From Pseudomonadota bacterium (GTDB lineage: Bacteria > Pseudomonadota > Alphaproteobacteria > Rhizobiales > Xanthobacteraceae), in assembly GCA_023386885.1 (NCBI GenBank), contig JAEWIX010000019.1, positions 1 through 58,536 of the forward strand: DNA of 58,536 bases, read 5' to 3'. Position 1 is the first letter of the stretch, and the number at the start of each line of letters is the position of its first letter. Positions 25,318-34,321 of this stretch are shown in pieces. Under the pieces are notes generated by a model that worked only from the letters and a program-made list of their open reading frames with translations, was not told the DNA's origin and did no database searches. A program made the position numbers and the translations under genes.

Positions 25318-26585
25318 GATGACCCTCCCGAAATCTGATGCGCAGGTACCGGAGCTTGGCGGGTCGCCGGATGCTGGACTTCCCGATAGACCTGCTCGAT
25401 CCGGGCTACGACCGCGCTTGCCTTGAGGCGCTCCACTTTTGCGAGACTCATCGTTCCCAGACGGGCGAGCAAAACGCGGTCATCGAGAAGGTGTTGCATC
25501 GCCCGGCACAGAGCGGTCGCATCGCCGGCCGGCACGAGGAGGCCGGTTTCGTCGTGATCGACCAGGTCCGGCATGCCGCCGATATCGGTCGCGACGATCG
25601 CCTTGCCACAGGCCATGGCTTCCATGATGACGGTAGCGCAGGCTTCCGGCCCGACCGACGGCAGGACGCCGAACAACGCGCGTCGCCATGCGTGCATGAT
25701 GGCGGCGTGCGGCAACGTGCCGAGCGCGCGGACATTCGGCGGAAAGTCCGCCGGCGTATCGGGAGCGCGGCGCCCGATCAGGATGAGCGGCGGCGCCTGC
25801 TTCAGGCCTGCATAGGCCTTGAGCAGAATATCGATGCCTTTGAGCCGCATCATGTCGCCGACGAACAGGATGAACCCATCTTCAGGCAGTTGATCGAGCC
25901 GGGAATCCTGCGGGCCTGGCGCGCCGATATCGTCGGGCACGAAATTGGGAATGACTTCGTAAGGCGTGCTGCTTCCGGCCAGCCCGGTATGGCGCGCTAC
26001 CGCATGACTGACCGGAATGAATCGGTCCACCATGCGTCGCGCCGCGAAGCTCGATCCCATATTGCCAAGTGTGGTTGCGGTCGCCTTGATCGCTCCGTAG
26101 TGGCGCGTGGCGCAGGGCAGGCACTTCGTCAGTTCGGGATTGCAGCACAGGTCGGTGCCCAGATGCATGAAGTTTTTCTTGGCGCAAACGAGGCCGTAGT
26201 CGTGAAGCGTGACGACCAGCGGAACGCCGCTGAAAAGTTTTACTGGAAGGAAGGAGGCGTAAATCCAGTTGTGAGCGTGGACAATATCCGGCCTCTCCCG
26301 CGCGACGAGTTGTTTCAAGGCCAGCGCCAGTTCGGGGTCCGGAAACGGTGGCGCATGTCGTCGTTCTGAATCGGCGTGAAGTCCGGGCAGGCGCTGCAGC
26401 GTGCCGCGCAGCCGATGTACGCGGACTGCGCCGTCATTTTCGATATCCGGCGAGCCGGGATGCATGGTGGTCCCGACGACGACGTCGTGACCACGTTGCG
26501 CCAATGCCGCGCCGAGGTTGCGCACGTGCCGCTCCTCTCCCCCGATCACCGGAGGATAGAATTGAGACAGCAGCAGGATGCGCAT
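25308..26585 (-). CDS. Glycosyltransferase family 4 (GT-B fold)
   Basis: A 425-residue GT-B enzyme. The N-terminal domain begins MRILLLSQFYPPVIGGEERHV, with the typical GGEE/E-R-H acceptor loop. The C-terminal nucleotide-sugar domain has FVGDMMRLKGIDILL and the E-x7-E region GPEACATVIMEAMACGKAIVATDIGG. A cysteine cluster in the middle (CCNPELTKCLPC, about 150-161) is characteristic of a GT4 subset and may bind a metal. It is expected to add a sugar to the growing repeat unit at the cytoplasmic face. It lies 21 bp after the DUF1616-like gene with AAGGAG upstream, and overlaps the flippase gene. Confidence 0.9.
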   Translation of the reverse strand: MRILLLSQFYPPVIGGEERHVRNLGAALAQRGHDVVVGTTMHPGSPDIENDGAVRVHRLRGTLQRLPGLHADSERRHAPPFPDPELALALKQLVARERPDIVHAHNWIYASFLPVKLFSGVPLVVTLHDYGLVCAKKNFMHLGTDLCCNPELTKCLPCATRHYGAIKATATTLGNMGSSFAARRMVDRFIPVSHAVARHTGLAGSSTPYEVIPNFVPDDIGAPGPQDSRLDQLPEDGFILFVGDMMRLKGIDILLKAYAGLKQAPPLILIGRRAPDTPADFPPNVRALGTLPHAAIMHAWRRALFGVLPSVGPEACATVIMEAMACGKAIVATDIGGMPDLVDHDETGLLVPAGDATALCRAMQHLLDDRVLLARLGTMSLAKVERLKASAVVARIEQVYREVQHPATRQAPVPAHQISGGSSCP

Positions 26586-26606
26586 CGACTACGTCTCCTT
26601 TTTCCT

Positions 26607-27362
26607 TCAACTGCCGGGCACCAGCGCCGAAACTCTGCGGTAGAGGCGGTTGTCTTTCGGGCGATAGAGCCGTGCCTCGGCTGTCTGCGTGGTAGTCGAG
26701 ACAGGCGCCGCGATGTCCCGCGTCCAGGTCTCGCCCGGCGCGAGGGTGAGCGAGCGGAATACGGCCAACGGTTGTTCGTTGAGCGTGATTTCGAGATCGA
26801 ATGTCTCGGTCTTGGTTTCGTCGTTGCGAACGCCGACGGCCAATCGGCCGGTGCCGGCATTCGCCGGCGGCAACATCCACAACGCGACGTATTTGAACTG
26901 CTGCTGGCTCGCTTCGTCCCGGATCGCCAGCGCGTACGCTCCGGTGGTAATCGTCGCGGCGAGAACGAATGCAATCCCGTGCCAAAGTTTCACGCCTGCC
27001 GGCCGCGGCCACGGAAGATGGAAATCGTCACCGCGCATGGCGGTGAGCAGCGACGCACCGATTGTCGTGATCCAGAACCAGATCGCCCAACCAGATGGCC
27101 TCAGGAAATCCACGATGTTCAGGGCGAGACCGCCGGCGATGCCGATGGCGAGGCTTGCTCCGACAGCATAGACCACGTGCTCCGGAATCGACGTGGTCGG
27201 CACCTTCATCGCACGCAACAGCACATGGCCAGGAACCAGCAGCACCATCGGCACGCTGAGAATTGCGCGCGGCAGCGTGTTATCCGTGACGGTCACGGCT
27301 ACGAGCAGAGCGGTTGCCAATATGCAGGCGGCTGACAGGTCGCGGTTGCTATGAACGCTCAT
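26607..27362 (-). CDS. DUF1616-like membrane protein
   Basis: A 251-residue protein with four or five hydrophobic helices in the first 150 residues, including LPRAILSVPMVLLVPGHVLLRAM, whose P-G pattern is typical of DUF1616-type proteins. A beta-rich extracytoplasmic C-terminal domain follows (about 155-251, with VGVRNDETKTETFDLEI). No catalytic motif is evident. Its start overlaps the end of the preceding 661-residue membrane protein gene by 14 bp, so the two are probably made together and may form a complex. Such proteins occur in polysaccharide loci of archaea and bacteria. The function is unknown; an accessory to polymerisation or glycosyl transfer is a guess. Confidence 0.7.
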   Translation of the reverse strand: MSVHSNRDLSAACILATALLVAVTVTDNTLPRAILSVPMVLLVPGHVLLRAMKVPTTSIPEHVVYAVGASLAIGIAGGLALNIVDFLRPSGWAIWFWITTIGASLLTAMRGDDFHLPWPRPAGVKLWHGIAFVLAATITTGAYALAIRDEASQQQFKYVALWMLPPANAGTGRLAVGVRNDETKTETFDLEITLNEQPLAVFRSLTLAPGETWTRDIAAPVSTTTQTAEARLYRPKDNRLYRRVSALVPGS

Positions 27363-29334
27363 GCAGCCCCCTCACGTCGTAGATGACGATGAAGCCGTTG
27401 TCGTAGATGCGGGTGATGCCGTTGACGGCATCGAACTTCAACAGCGCGGTCGCCGACAGGGGCGCCGTACTTTTGGGTTCCCATGGCTCAAAGTAGAAAC
27501 CGAGCACCGGAAGGCTGGTCGACAGGCGTAGATCCACCAGCAGGAAATCGATGCCGCCTTTTGCAAGGGCCCAGTACTCATCGGAGTTCAGCTTTTCCGC
27601 CCGGTAAACGCGTCCCGCATCGACACCTTCGGCGACGGCGACTCTCGCATCCTGCCGTCCGTATCCCGCGAGCAGCAGACGATTGATACGATCGGATGTG
27701 AATCGGTTGCCGGCGCCGAGCCATGTTCTGGTCCAGAGCGCCGTTTCGATGCCCATCGGTTCGATGGATTGCTCGTCGGCTCCGACCTTGTAGAGCCCGC
27801 GAATGGGATTGAGCGAGGAACTGGTAACGCCACCCAGAACGATGATCGCCAATGCCATCGCCGGCGCGCTGCGGCGCCACCCATGCGACGAATTCACCTG
27901 CCAGTAGTGAACGATGCTTACCGCGATGACCAGCCCGACACCGAAGAACGCCAGCGTCCCCATTCGGTTGCCGATTTCCCATCCGCCGATACTGAGCCGG
28001 AAAGCGACGGACAGCGGAAATCCGAAAGCCAACAGCGTGAGAAACACAAGGCGGCTGTCATACCAGCGCCGTCCGAGGATATCCTTGATTGCCAGCCAGC
28101 CGGTTCGCTCGCCGCGTGGCGCCGCCAAGGCGAGCGAACGGAAAAAGCCTGTCGCCAATCCGAGCGATGTGAGCAAGATCGCGAGAAACGTGATCAGGCG
28201 CATGCCGAATGGTTGCGACGGCGCCGATGCATCTGCAATCATCGGATGACTTGTCGACAACATACCGTGAAACTTGCCGACAAGGTTCTTGATGCCTTGC
28301 TCGACGACCGGGCCGAGATAGTTGATGATATGAGTGCCTCGCATCTCCATCCAGAGAAGCGGCAGTGCGATAGCAAGGAGCGCGGTAGCAGCAGTCAGAT
28401 TCGTATCGACGCGCGCCGCGCCGTCCCTGCGAAGGATATCGAGTACCGCGACGGCCCCGAGATAGATAACAGCATAAGCGGCCGAGAGATGATGCGTGAC
28501 TGAAAGTGCCGCCAGCAGCAACACGATCAGCGCGAGGGCGCGCAATCTCTGCGATCCGACGAGATCTTTCGACGTGGCGTCGACCGCGAAGATCAGCACG
28601 CATAAGACAAGGCCAAGGCTCTCGTAGGAGAACATCGACTCGAACAGAACAAACGTCGAGCACCCCATGTAGACCAGGCAGCCGATGGCTGCGATCCGCG
28701 CCGATCCGGAGAGCTTTTCGTAGAACAGAAAGAGCGCGCCGACGAATGTTCCTTTGAGAACGGCCAGCAGCAACGTGCCGGCAACAAACACCGAGAGTCC
28801 GCCAAGATCGGCAATCGCTACCGCCAGGATTTCCAAAGCGAGGTATGAGGGGCCGACCTGAAGCAACGGATTGGACAGGAATAACTGACGCGCCGTCATC
28901 AGATCGTCGGCGGCAATCCAGTGCAAGAATTCGTCATGGCCGACGAAGCTCGTCGGCGAATGGACTGCCTTGTAGTAGAACAAGGCTTCGACAAGCAGAA
29001 ACAGAAGAAAGAAGCGCTCACCCCTTGCGACGCACGGCCAAGCGATGCGGAGGCTGAGCGGAACGACGAGAAGAACGACACCGGACCAGAACAGTAGCAT
29101 CGCCATCGACTCGTCACCGCGGCGTCCGGCGCCATGCCCTGCCACGACGAGAAGCAGGGCGGCAGCCGCCGTCAGGCAGAGGGCGGCGATGACTCCGTAG
29201 TTTGTCGAGCGCGTCGATGCGTCGATGTTGCCGCCGTGAAGGTTCGGACCGATCACGGCAAGAATGGGCTGGGTCCAGGCTGGAAGTCGCCGCGTGTTTG
29301 TGCTTGCGGCAAAATGAGTCGACATCAGCGGCAT
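27349..29334 (-). CDS. Large polytopic membrane protein, candidate GT-C transferase or Wzy-like polymerase
   Basis: A 661-residue protein with roughly 12-14 predicted helices in its first 520 residues and a soluble C-terminal domain (about 540-661). The first large extracytoplasmic loop contains SFVGHDEFLHW; an acidic pair there is the usual catalytic feature of GT-C lipid-linked glycosyltransferases. The size and the neighbouring flippase also suit an O-antigen/exopolysaccharide polymerase, and no other gene in the locus could do that job. I chose the ATG at 29334, with GGGGG upstream and a short overlap with the preceding gene, instead of the longer frame to 29553, whose extra N-terminus is antisense-like and basic. 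The assignment is structural, not by recognised family. Confidence 0.72.
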   Translation of the reverse strand: MPLMSTHFAASTNTRRLPAWTQPILAVIGPNLHGGNIDASTRSTNYGVIAALCLTAAAALLLVVAGHGAGRRGDESMAMLLFWSGVVLLVVPLSLRIAWPCVARGERFFLLFLLVEALFYYKAVHSPTSFVGHDEFLHWIAADDLMTARQLFLSNPLLQVGPSYLALEILAVAIADLGGLSVFVAGTLLLAVLKGTFVGALFLFYEKLSGSARIAAIGCLVYMGCSTFVLFESMFSYESLGLVLCVLIFAVDATSKDLVGSQRLRALALIVLLLAALSVTHHLSAAYAVIYLGAVAVLDILRRDGAARVDTNLTAATALLAIALPLLWMEMRGTHIINYLGPVVEQGIKNLVGKFHGMLSTSHPMIADASAPSQPFGMRLITFLAILLTSLGLATGFFRSLALAAPRGERTGWLAIKDILGRRWYDSRLVFLTLLAFGFPLSVAFRLSIGGWEIGNRMGTLAFFGVGLVIAVSIVHYWQVNSSHGWRRSAPAMALAIIVLGGVTSSSLNPIRGLYKVGADEQSIEPMGIETALWTRTWLGAGNRFTSDRINRLLLAGYGRQDARVAVAEGVDAGRVYRAEKLNSDEYWALAKGGIDFLLVDLRLSTSLPVLGFYFEPWEPKSTAPLSATALLKFDAVNGITRIYDNGFIVIYDVRGLHERS

Positions 29335-30497
29335 TGCGCCCCCGCCTCGGGAAGTCGTTGCGCCATACCGCCGGCGACCGGGCGCTTCATCAACCGGCTG
29401 TTGAAAACGTCGTCGTAGACTTCGCAGAGGGCCTGCGTGCAATCGTCCCAATCCGGTAGTGCCATGTCCGGAATCTGCCGAGGTGCCTCCAGTTCTTCCG
29501 CCATCGCGGCTGCGAGATTTTGTGGGCTCGAGTCGAGCGGAATTGCCCGGCACAGACCGCCGGCTGCCAGTTCGCCCAGACCCGAGGTGTTGCTGACGAG
29601 TACCGGCCGCCGCAACGACAGGGCCTCCATCACAGCGACGGGGTGGGCTTCGTAGTCGCTGAACAGCACGAACAATCCGGCGCTTGCCAAAAGGTCTGCC
29701 AGCTTCTGCCGCTCGGCTCCGGGAATTGCCGCGATAGTGACGCGCTTCTCCAGTCCAAGCGAAGCGACCAACGCACGTAGCGCCCCTTCGTAAGGGCCGC
29801 CGCCGGCAATGTATAACCGCGCCGCCGGAACGCGGCGGATCAGGTCAGGCATCGCCGCGATGACGCGATGATGACCTTTGTAACGCTCCAGCCTGCCGCT
29901 TGAGACGATCAGGTTGGGATCGATCTTGACGTTCGAACTTGGCCTAGGCATCGCGGCGCCGTTGGGAATGACGATAAAATTCTCGCGGGGCACACCCATT
30001 CGAGCGCTGAAAAAATCGGCCTCGAAGTTCGATACGCCGATCAACCGCTCGGCTTTCGATATCAAAGGTCGCAGCAGCGTCTGCTGAGTGCCGCGCACGG
30101 CGTTTCTTAATGGGGAAGAATGTCCGCCGCTGTGGAACGTCAGGATAAAGGGAAGATCGCGGCGCAGCGTCGCCAGCGCCAGAAGCCCGATCGGCACCAC
30201 AAATGTGCCGTAACCCTGAAAGTGAATCAGGTCCCAGGATCCGCGACGGATGGCGTCGAAAATGCCGGGCGCCACGTAGAGGTCGAGTTTTCTCGGCCAT
30301 GCTGGCACGCGCCGAACCTGCATGCCGTGCACGTTCTCCTCGGCGGGCCACTCACCTGACGGATCGGTGGTAAGCACATCGACGGTATAGCCGCGCGCCA
30401 CAAGGCGGGGGCCGACTTCCTGAATATGGGTTTCGATCCCGCCCATGAAGGGGTAGCAGCGAGCGGCAACCATCAGGATGTGCATCGACTCGTCCAT
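29325..30497 (-). CDS. Glycosyltransferase family 4 (GT-B fold)
   Basis: A 390-residue enzyme with N-terminal MHILMVAARCYPFMGGIETH, the acceptor-loop GGIE signature of GT4. Its C-terminal donor domain has VSSGRLERYKGHHRVIAAM, IAGGGPYEGALR and a region around VLFSDYEAHPVAVMEALSLRRPVLVS carrying the E-x7-E pair. It should transfer a hexose or similar from an NDP-sugar to the lipid-linked glycan. The stop overlaps the start region of the polytopic membrane protein gene. ATG 30497 and ATG 30485 are both possible starts, with neither ribosome site decisive. It is 45 bp downstream of the GT2 gene. Confidence 0.9.
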   Translation of the reverse strand: MDESMHILMVAARCYPFMGGIETHIQEVGPRLVARGYTVDVLTTDPSGEWPAEENVHGMQVRRVPAWPRKLDLYVAPGIFDAIRRGSWDLIHFQGYGTFVVPIGLLALATLRRDLPFILTFHSGGHSSPLRNAVRGTQQTLLRPLISKAERLIGVSNFEADFFSARMGVPRENFIVIPNGAAMPRPSSNVKIDPNLIVSSGRLERYKGHHRVIAAMPDLIRRVPAARLYIAGGGPYEGALRALVASLGLEKRVTIAAIPGAERQKLADLLASAGLFVLFSDYEAHPVAVMEALSLRRPVLVSNTSGLGELAAGGLCRAIPLDSSPQNLAAAMAEELEAPRQIPDMALPDWDDCTQALCEVYDDVFNSRLMKRPVAGGMAQRLPEAGAQCR

Positions 30498-30542
30498 CCA
30501 TTCTTGGCGTCCATTGTCATCGTGGCTTCAGGATGTTGCGAT

Positions 30543-31337
30543 CTATGGGTATCCGTAGGAAACCAGCGAGACCGGTGAAAAGATTCTCTCGCGCAGGATT
30601 GTCTTGAGAACCCGCCAGCCATCGGAAATGGCGTGCAGGTTGCTCAGACCGCTGATGCGAGGCGCCTCAAAACTCGCCACTTCGACGATCTTGAGCCTGT
30701 TCTTGAGAGCGCGAACGTTGATCAGCGTTTCGATCTCGAACCCATCGCAATCGCAATGAAGCGTTGCGACATGCTTGGACCAGAACGCGACGTAGCCGTA
30801 GCAGAGGTCGGAGAACGAGCCGCCGTAGAGCAGTCGCACGCCCACCGTCAGTCCCCAGTTCCCGAGCATCCGGAACAGCGACATGTCGTCGGTTCCTGCG
30901 CCCTGGAGGAAGCGTGAGCCCTTGACCATGTCCGCGCCGGCCATCAGCGCACCGACGAAGACGATGGCTTCATCGGGATCCATCGATCCATCGGCATCCA
31001 GCATCACGATGATGTCGCCGGTGACGGCGTTGAATCCAGCTTGCAATGCCGCGCCCTTGCCGCGCCGTGATTCAAGCACGATCTTCACATCCTTGCGCAG
31101 GCGGCGCGCGACGGCGACCGTATCGTCGGTCGAACGGCCGTCGATGATGATGACTTCGTGCACCCAATCGGGAATGCGCGGCAGAAGCCATGGAAGGTTC
31201 TTGGCTTCGTTGAGCGTCGGGATGACGAAACTGACCTTGGGCAGCGCCAGCGATCGCTCCGGTGGAAGCTTGATGGGAATATGGATGGGGGTCGGTATGT
31301 CGCCGAGTTGCGCAAGACGAGGAACTGGAGCATTCAT
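30543..31337 (-). CDS. Glycosyltransferase family 2 (polyprenyl-phosphate type)
   Basis: A 264-residue GT-A enzyme. Visible are VSFVIPTLNEAKNLPWLL at the start of the fold, EVIIIDGRSTDDTV and the metal-binding DxD site in VMLDADGS. It resembles dolichol/undecaprenyl-phosphate sugar synthases, but without added C-terminal membrane helices. It could charge a lipid carrier for the GT-C-like protein or extend the repeat unit. The ATG at 31337 overlaps the upstream stop as ATGA, a translational-coupling arrangement; the longer frame to 31457 runs inside the preceding gene and is rejected. Confidence 0.88.
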   Translation of the reverse strand: MNAPVPRLAQLGDIPTPIHIPIKLPPERSLALPKVSFVIPTLNEAKNLPWLLPRIPDWVHEVIIIDGRSTDDTVAVARRLRKDVKIVLESRRGKGAALQAGFNAVTGDIIVMLDADGSMDPDEAIVFVGALMAGADMVKGSRFLQGAGTDDMSLFRMLGNWGLTVGVRLLYGGSFSDLCYGYVAFWSKHVATLHCDCDGFEIETLINVRALKNRLKIVEVASFEAPRISGLSNLHAISDGWRVLKTILRERIFSPVSLVSYGYP

Positions 31338-32590
31338 GACAGCACCGTGCTTTCGATAGGTTGAATCTTGGCGGACGATGTGGCGCGCGGCAGGACTGCC
31401 GATAGGTGATGGGCGAGATGCCGGGCCGGGTGATAGGCGCCGTAGACGAACCGGCACACCGGACCGAAGCTGTTCGCCGCGATGGGACCGATGAAATGCA
31501 GGCCGGGGACCGAGCTCTCGTAATGCATCGAAAGACGCGGCGCGGCCGCTATCCGGCGAATTCGGCGCATCAATGCTTCATCGAGAAAGCGGAGTCTGTT
31601 GATGTCGATCTTGTATCCGGTCGCGAAGATCACATGATCGGCGCGTAGCGTTTGTCGTGAATTGTCGGCGTCGATCAAATCGAGTTCGGCCTCGCCGTTG
31701 CGTATCGCAATGCCTTGAAGGCTGCGGCCGAGCGACAGAGGCACTTTTTCGACGATACGATCCTTCATGAAGGCGCTGCCTACGGGACCATGTGCTTTGG
31801 AGTTTGCGAGTTGGATCCGCAGATCCTGCGTCAGGAGCCGGATCAGTTGCGGATGCTTCGCGCAGGCTCGCATCACCCAGCCGTTACCGATGCCGCTCAT
31901 CGGCGCCGCGATACGCTCGAACCAGGTGCGCGGCCGGGGGCGGCTGGCGAAGCTCAGGTGCGGAGCCCGCGCGAGAAGCGAAACCGGGATATTCTGTTCG
32001 GACAACAACGCCGCGATATCCGTTGCGGACGATCCGGCGCCGACGACGACCACCGCCTTGCCTTGAAGCGAGCGGATGGGCCCATACTCTGCGCTATGCG
32101 AACAAAGATCGGCGGGAAGACGCGCGGCCTCGGGCGGTAGATGCTTGAACGGATAGAGGCCGGTCGCCACAACCACGCGGCGCGCATGAACCGTTTCACC
32201 ATCGTTGAAATGGGCGCGGAAGCCTGCGGTACCCGGCTCCAGCTTCATCAGCGTCTTGCGCTCGACGTTTGGTACGTAGCGCGCCTGAAAAGCCTCGCCA
32301 TATGCGACATACCGGCTCAGCGGCAGCGGCATCAGTTCGTCGTGATAGGGAAGCGCATGTTCGGTGCAGAAGGTCTTCGCGGTAAACTCCGATCGGGGAT
32401 CGGAGAGGTTCGATGCCCATGGATAGGATTTGAGCAGCATGCCGGGCGGCATGTTGTGCTTCCAGGAGCCCATCGGCTCGCCGAAAATCCGATGCTCCAC
32501 GCCGCGTGCGCGCAAGTGAGCTGCCAGCGAGAGGCCGTAAGGTCCGGCTCCAATGATTGCCACATCCAGGGAGTCGCCAGGCCTTGTCAT
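31334..32590 (-). CDS. FAD/NAD(P)-dependent oxidoreductase (flavin monooxygenase-like)
   Basis: A 418-residue flavoprotein. The FAD site is GAGPYG at about 15-20, the NAD(P)H site GAGSSATD near 180, and the ATGYKID segment at about 325 is the usual C-terminal FMO signature. The N-terminal SWKHNMPPGMLLKS stretch is reminiscent of lysine/ornithine N-hydroxylase-like proteins. It is the first gene of the minus-strand polysaccharide operon and is coupled to the GT2 gene by ATGA. It may modify a sugar or the carrier; the substrate is unknown. The start at ATG 32590 lacks a strong ribosome site. Confidence 0.82.
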   Translation of the reverse strand: MTRPGDSLDVAIIGAGPYGLSLAAHLRARGVEHRIFGEPMGSWKHNMPPGMLLKSYPWASNLSDPRSEFTAKTFCTEHALPYHDELMPLPLSRYVAYGEAFQARYVPNVERKTLMKLEPGTAGFRAHFNDGETVHARRVVVATGLYPFKHLPPEAARLPADLCSHSAEYGPIRSLQGKAVVVVGAGSSATDIAALLSEQNIPVSLLARAPHLSFASRPRPRTWFERIAAPMSGIGNGWVMRACAKHPQLIRLLTQDLRIQLANSKAHGPVGSAFMKDRIVEKVPLSLGRSLQGIAIRNGEAELDLIDADNSRQTLRADHVIFATGYKIDINRLRFLDEALMRRIRRIAAAPRLSMHYESSVPGLHFIGPIAANSFGPVCRFVYGAYHPARHLAHHLSAVLPRATSSAKIQPIESTVLS

Positions 32591-33083
32591 CTACAAACTC
32601 CCGCACGCGGATGAAAACCGACTGAGGATCAATGCCGTCGCTTCGTATAGAGATCGCTTCGCATCGGTGCGGCCGGAATGCTCTCTAGCCTTGTCGTCCC
32701 ATGCGTCTTTCTCTTGCGATTTCAGCATCACGGATGCGACGTCGCATTGGAAGCGCGATGGGTGAGTAGCTCCTATGGAGTAGCTGTTTGCGCAGGTTTT
32801 GATGTTGTGCGCGGACAGCATCGAGTTTTCGAATGCGCGATGAAGACATAAGCGAGGTGTCCGCGCATGACGCTCGCGGCAGAGTCGTCGCGGCCGATGA
32901 ACCGTTGGCTGCCTGGTTCTACGGGTTGAAATTCAAGCCGCTGCGGAGAACCTCAACGCGATATCAAGCGGGGTAATCCTTCTAGAGGCTTCACTTTCAG
33001 CCTCCCGCAATCAAAGCTCGACCGGCGGCCGCGAATGGTTCGCGGTCGGTTCGGCTTTGGCCGCTCGAAGGCGGGGCTTATTG
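32591..33083. other. Divergent intergenic region, no gene seen
   Basis: About 490 bp between the minus-strand polysaccharide operon and the plus-strand GNAT gene. It should contain both promoters. No plausible gene or strong repeat was found by eye. Confidence 0.45.
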
Positions 33084-34289
33084 ATGTCGTCAACATCGGT
33101 GACTGCTTCCACGGTCTGCTATTTGCGGCCTGTTTCATCGCGCACGGGATTGCTCGATCCGACGATGCGCCATGATTCCATTATCGACGTCAGCGTGCAG
33201 AGTTTGCAGGATATTGGAGAGCTTGAGGCTAGCTGGAAGGAACTTGAAGCGCGGGCCGCTCACTCCTTCTATTTGTCTTGGCTCTGGATCGGGACATGGT
33301 TGCGACATCTTCCGAAGCGCGCGGAGCCGTACCTGATCGTGGCACGAACCTCCGGAAGGATTGTTGGTCTGGCGATCGTGTGTCGGCGGACAGCATGGCG
33401 CCTTCGGCCGCAGGCGCGGGTGCGCTGGCTGCTTCACGAAACCGGAGATGTGCATTTCGATCGTCTATTTATTGAGCACAATGGCATTCTTGCCGATCGT
33501 TCTTCGGCAAGTGCCGTTGTCCCGGCGTGCCTTGAAACATTGATGCGTCGTCTGCATTCATCGGATGAACTGATCCTGTCCGGAATCGATTCCGCGACGA
33601 TGCATGCCGCACGTGAGGCCACCCGGCCTGTCGGACTGGCGGTAGAGGTTCAGCTGGCGGATGCGGCGCCGTGGGTCGATTTTTCGGAGGTGCGTCGTAA
33701 GGGTGGAGATTATCGCGCGACGCTTGGCCGCAATACGCGGCAAGCCGTCAGTCGTTCCATGCGGCTTTACGCGGAGCGCGGCGATATTGAACACCGGGTT
33801 TTGGAAACGGTATCGGACGCTCTCGTAGCGTTCGATGAGCTGATTGACTTTCACCGGTCACGATGGGGGCGCAAGGGCCCCTTCGCCAATTCAGGCTTCC
33901 GCTCGTTTCACGAAGATCTGATTGCGCGTGGCGTTCCTAGCGGCGCGGTGCGCATCTCGCGGACCGTCGTGGGCGAACAGATCATCGGCATCCTGTATAA
34001 TTTTGTGCATCAGGGCCAAGTGCTCAACTACCAAAGCGGATTTTTCTATGAGCGCGATGCCCGGTTGAAGCCCGGACTTGTCAGCCACGTACTCGCGATC
34101 GAGAACAGTCTTCAGCGTGGCGAGCAGGGTTATGATTTTCTCGCAGGACCTGCTGGGCATAAATCACGGCTTGCTAACGCGGAGTGCACCTTGTCATGGA
34201 TCGCAGTCGGCAGGGATAGCCTGGAACATCGTATCGAGGCGGGCATTCGGCTGACACGACGAAAGCTCAGGGCCATGGTGGGCCGCTGA
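33084..34289 (+). CDS. GNAT-family acyltransferase (CelD/BioF2 type)
   Basis: A 401-residue protein of the acetyltransferase type often called BioF2-like or CelD-like. The N-terminal half contains SWKELEARAAHSFYLSWLW, the usual 'W..L' motif of this family. The C-terminal half has the acyl-CoA-binding GNAT core (VGEQIIGILYNFV...GQVLNYQSGFF and a YDFLAGPAGHKSRLAN segment). Such proteins are common in exopolysaccharide and cellulose loci, where they acylate sugars. I chose the ATG at 33084, with GGCGGGG about 10 bp upstream; a later ATG at 33165 would still leave the full domain. It runs opposite to both neighbours. Confidence 0.82.
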   Translation: MSSTSVTASTVCYLRPVSSRTGLLDPTMRHDSIIDVSVQSLQDIGELEASWKELEARAAHSFYLSWLWIGTWLRHLPKRAEPYLIVARTSGRIVGLAIVCRRTAWRLRPQARVRWLLHETGDVHFDRLFIEHNGILADRSSASAVVPACLETLMRRLHSSDELILSGIDSATMHAAREATRPVGLAVEVQLADAAPWVDFSEVRRKGGDYRATLGRNTRQAVSRSMRLYAERGDIEHRVLETVSDALVAFDELIDFHRSRWGRKGPFANSGFRSFHEDLIARGVPSGAVRISRTVVGEQIIGILYNFVHQGQVLNYQSGFFYERDARLKPGLVSHVLAIENSLQRGEQGYDFLAGPAGHKSRLANAECTLSWIAVGRDSLEHRIEAGIRLTRRKLRAMVGR

Positions 34290-34321
34290 GGCTGCGATGG
34301 ATTGCGTACTTCTGACGCCAC

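Noticed and set aside
25338..26369. 343-codon plus-strand frame
   Set aside because: Antisense to the GT4 gene, whose motifs are intact; the product has no recognisable domain.
26376..27335. 319-codon plus-strand frame
   Set aside because: Antisense to the GT4 and DUF1616-like genes; Arg-rich product typical of shadow frames.
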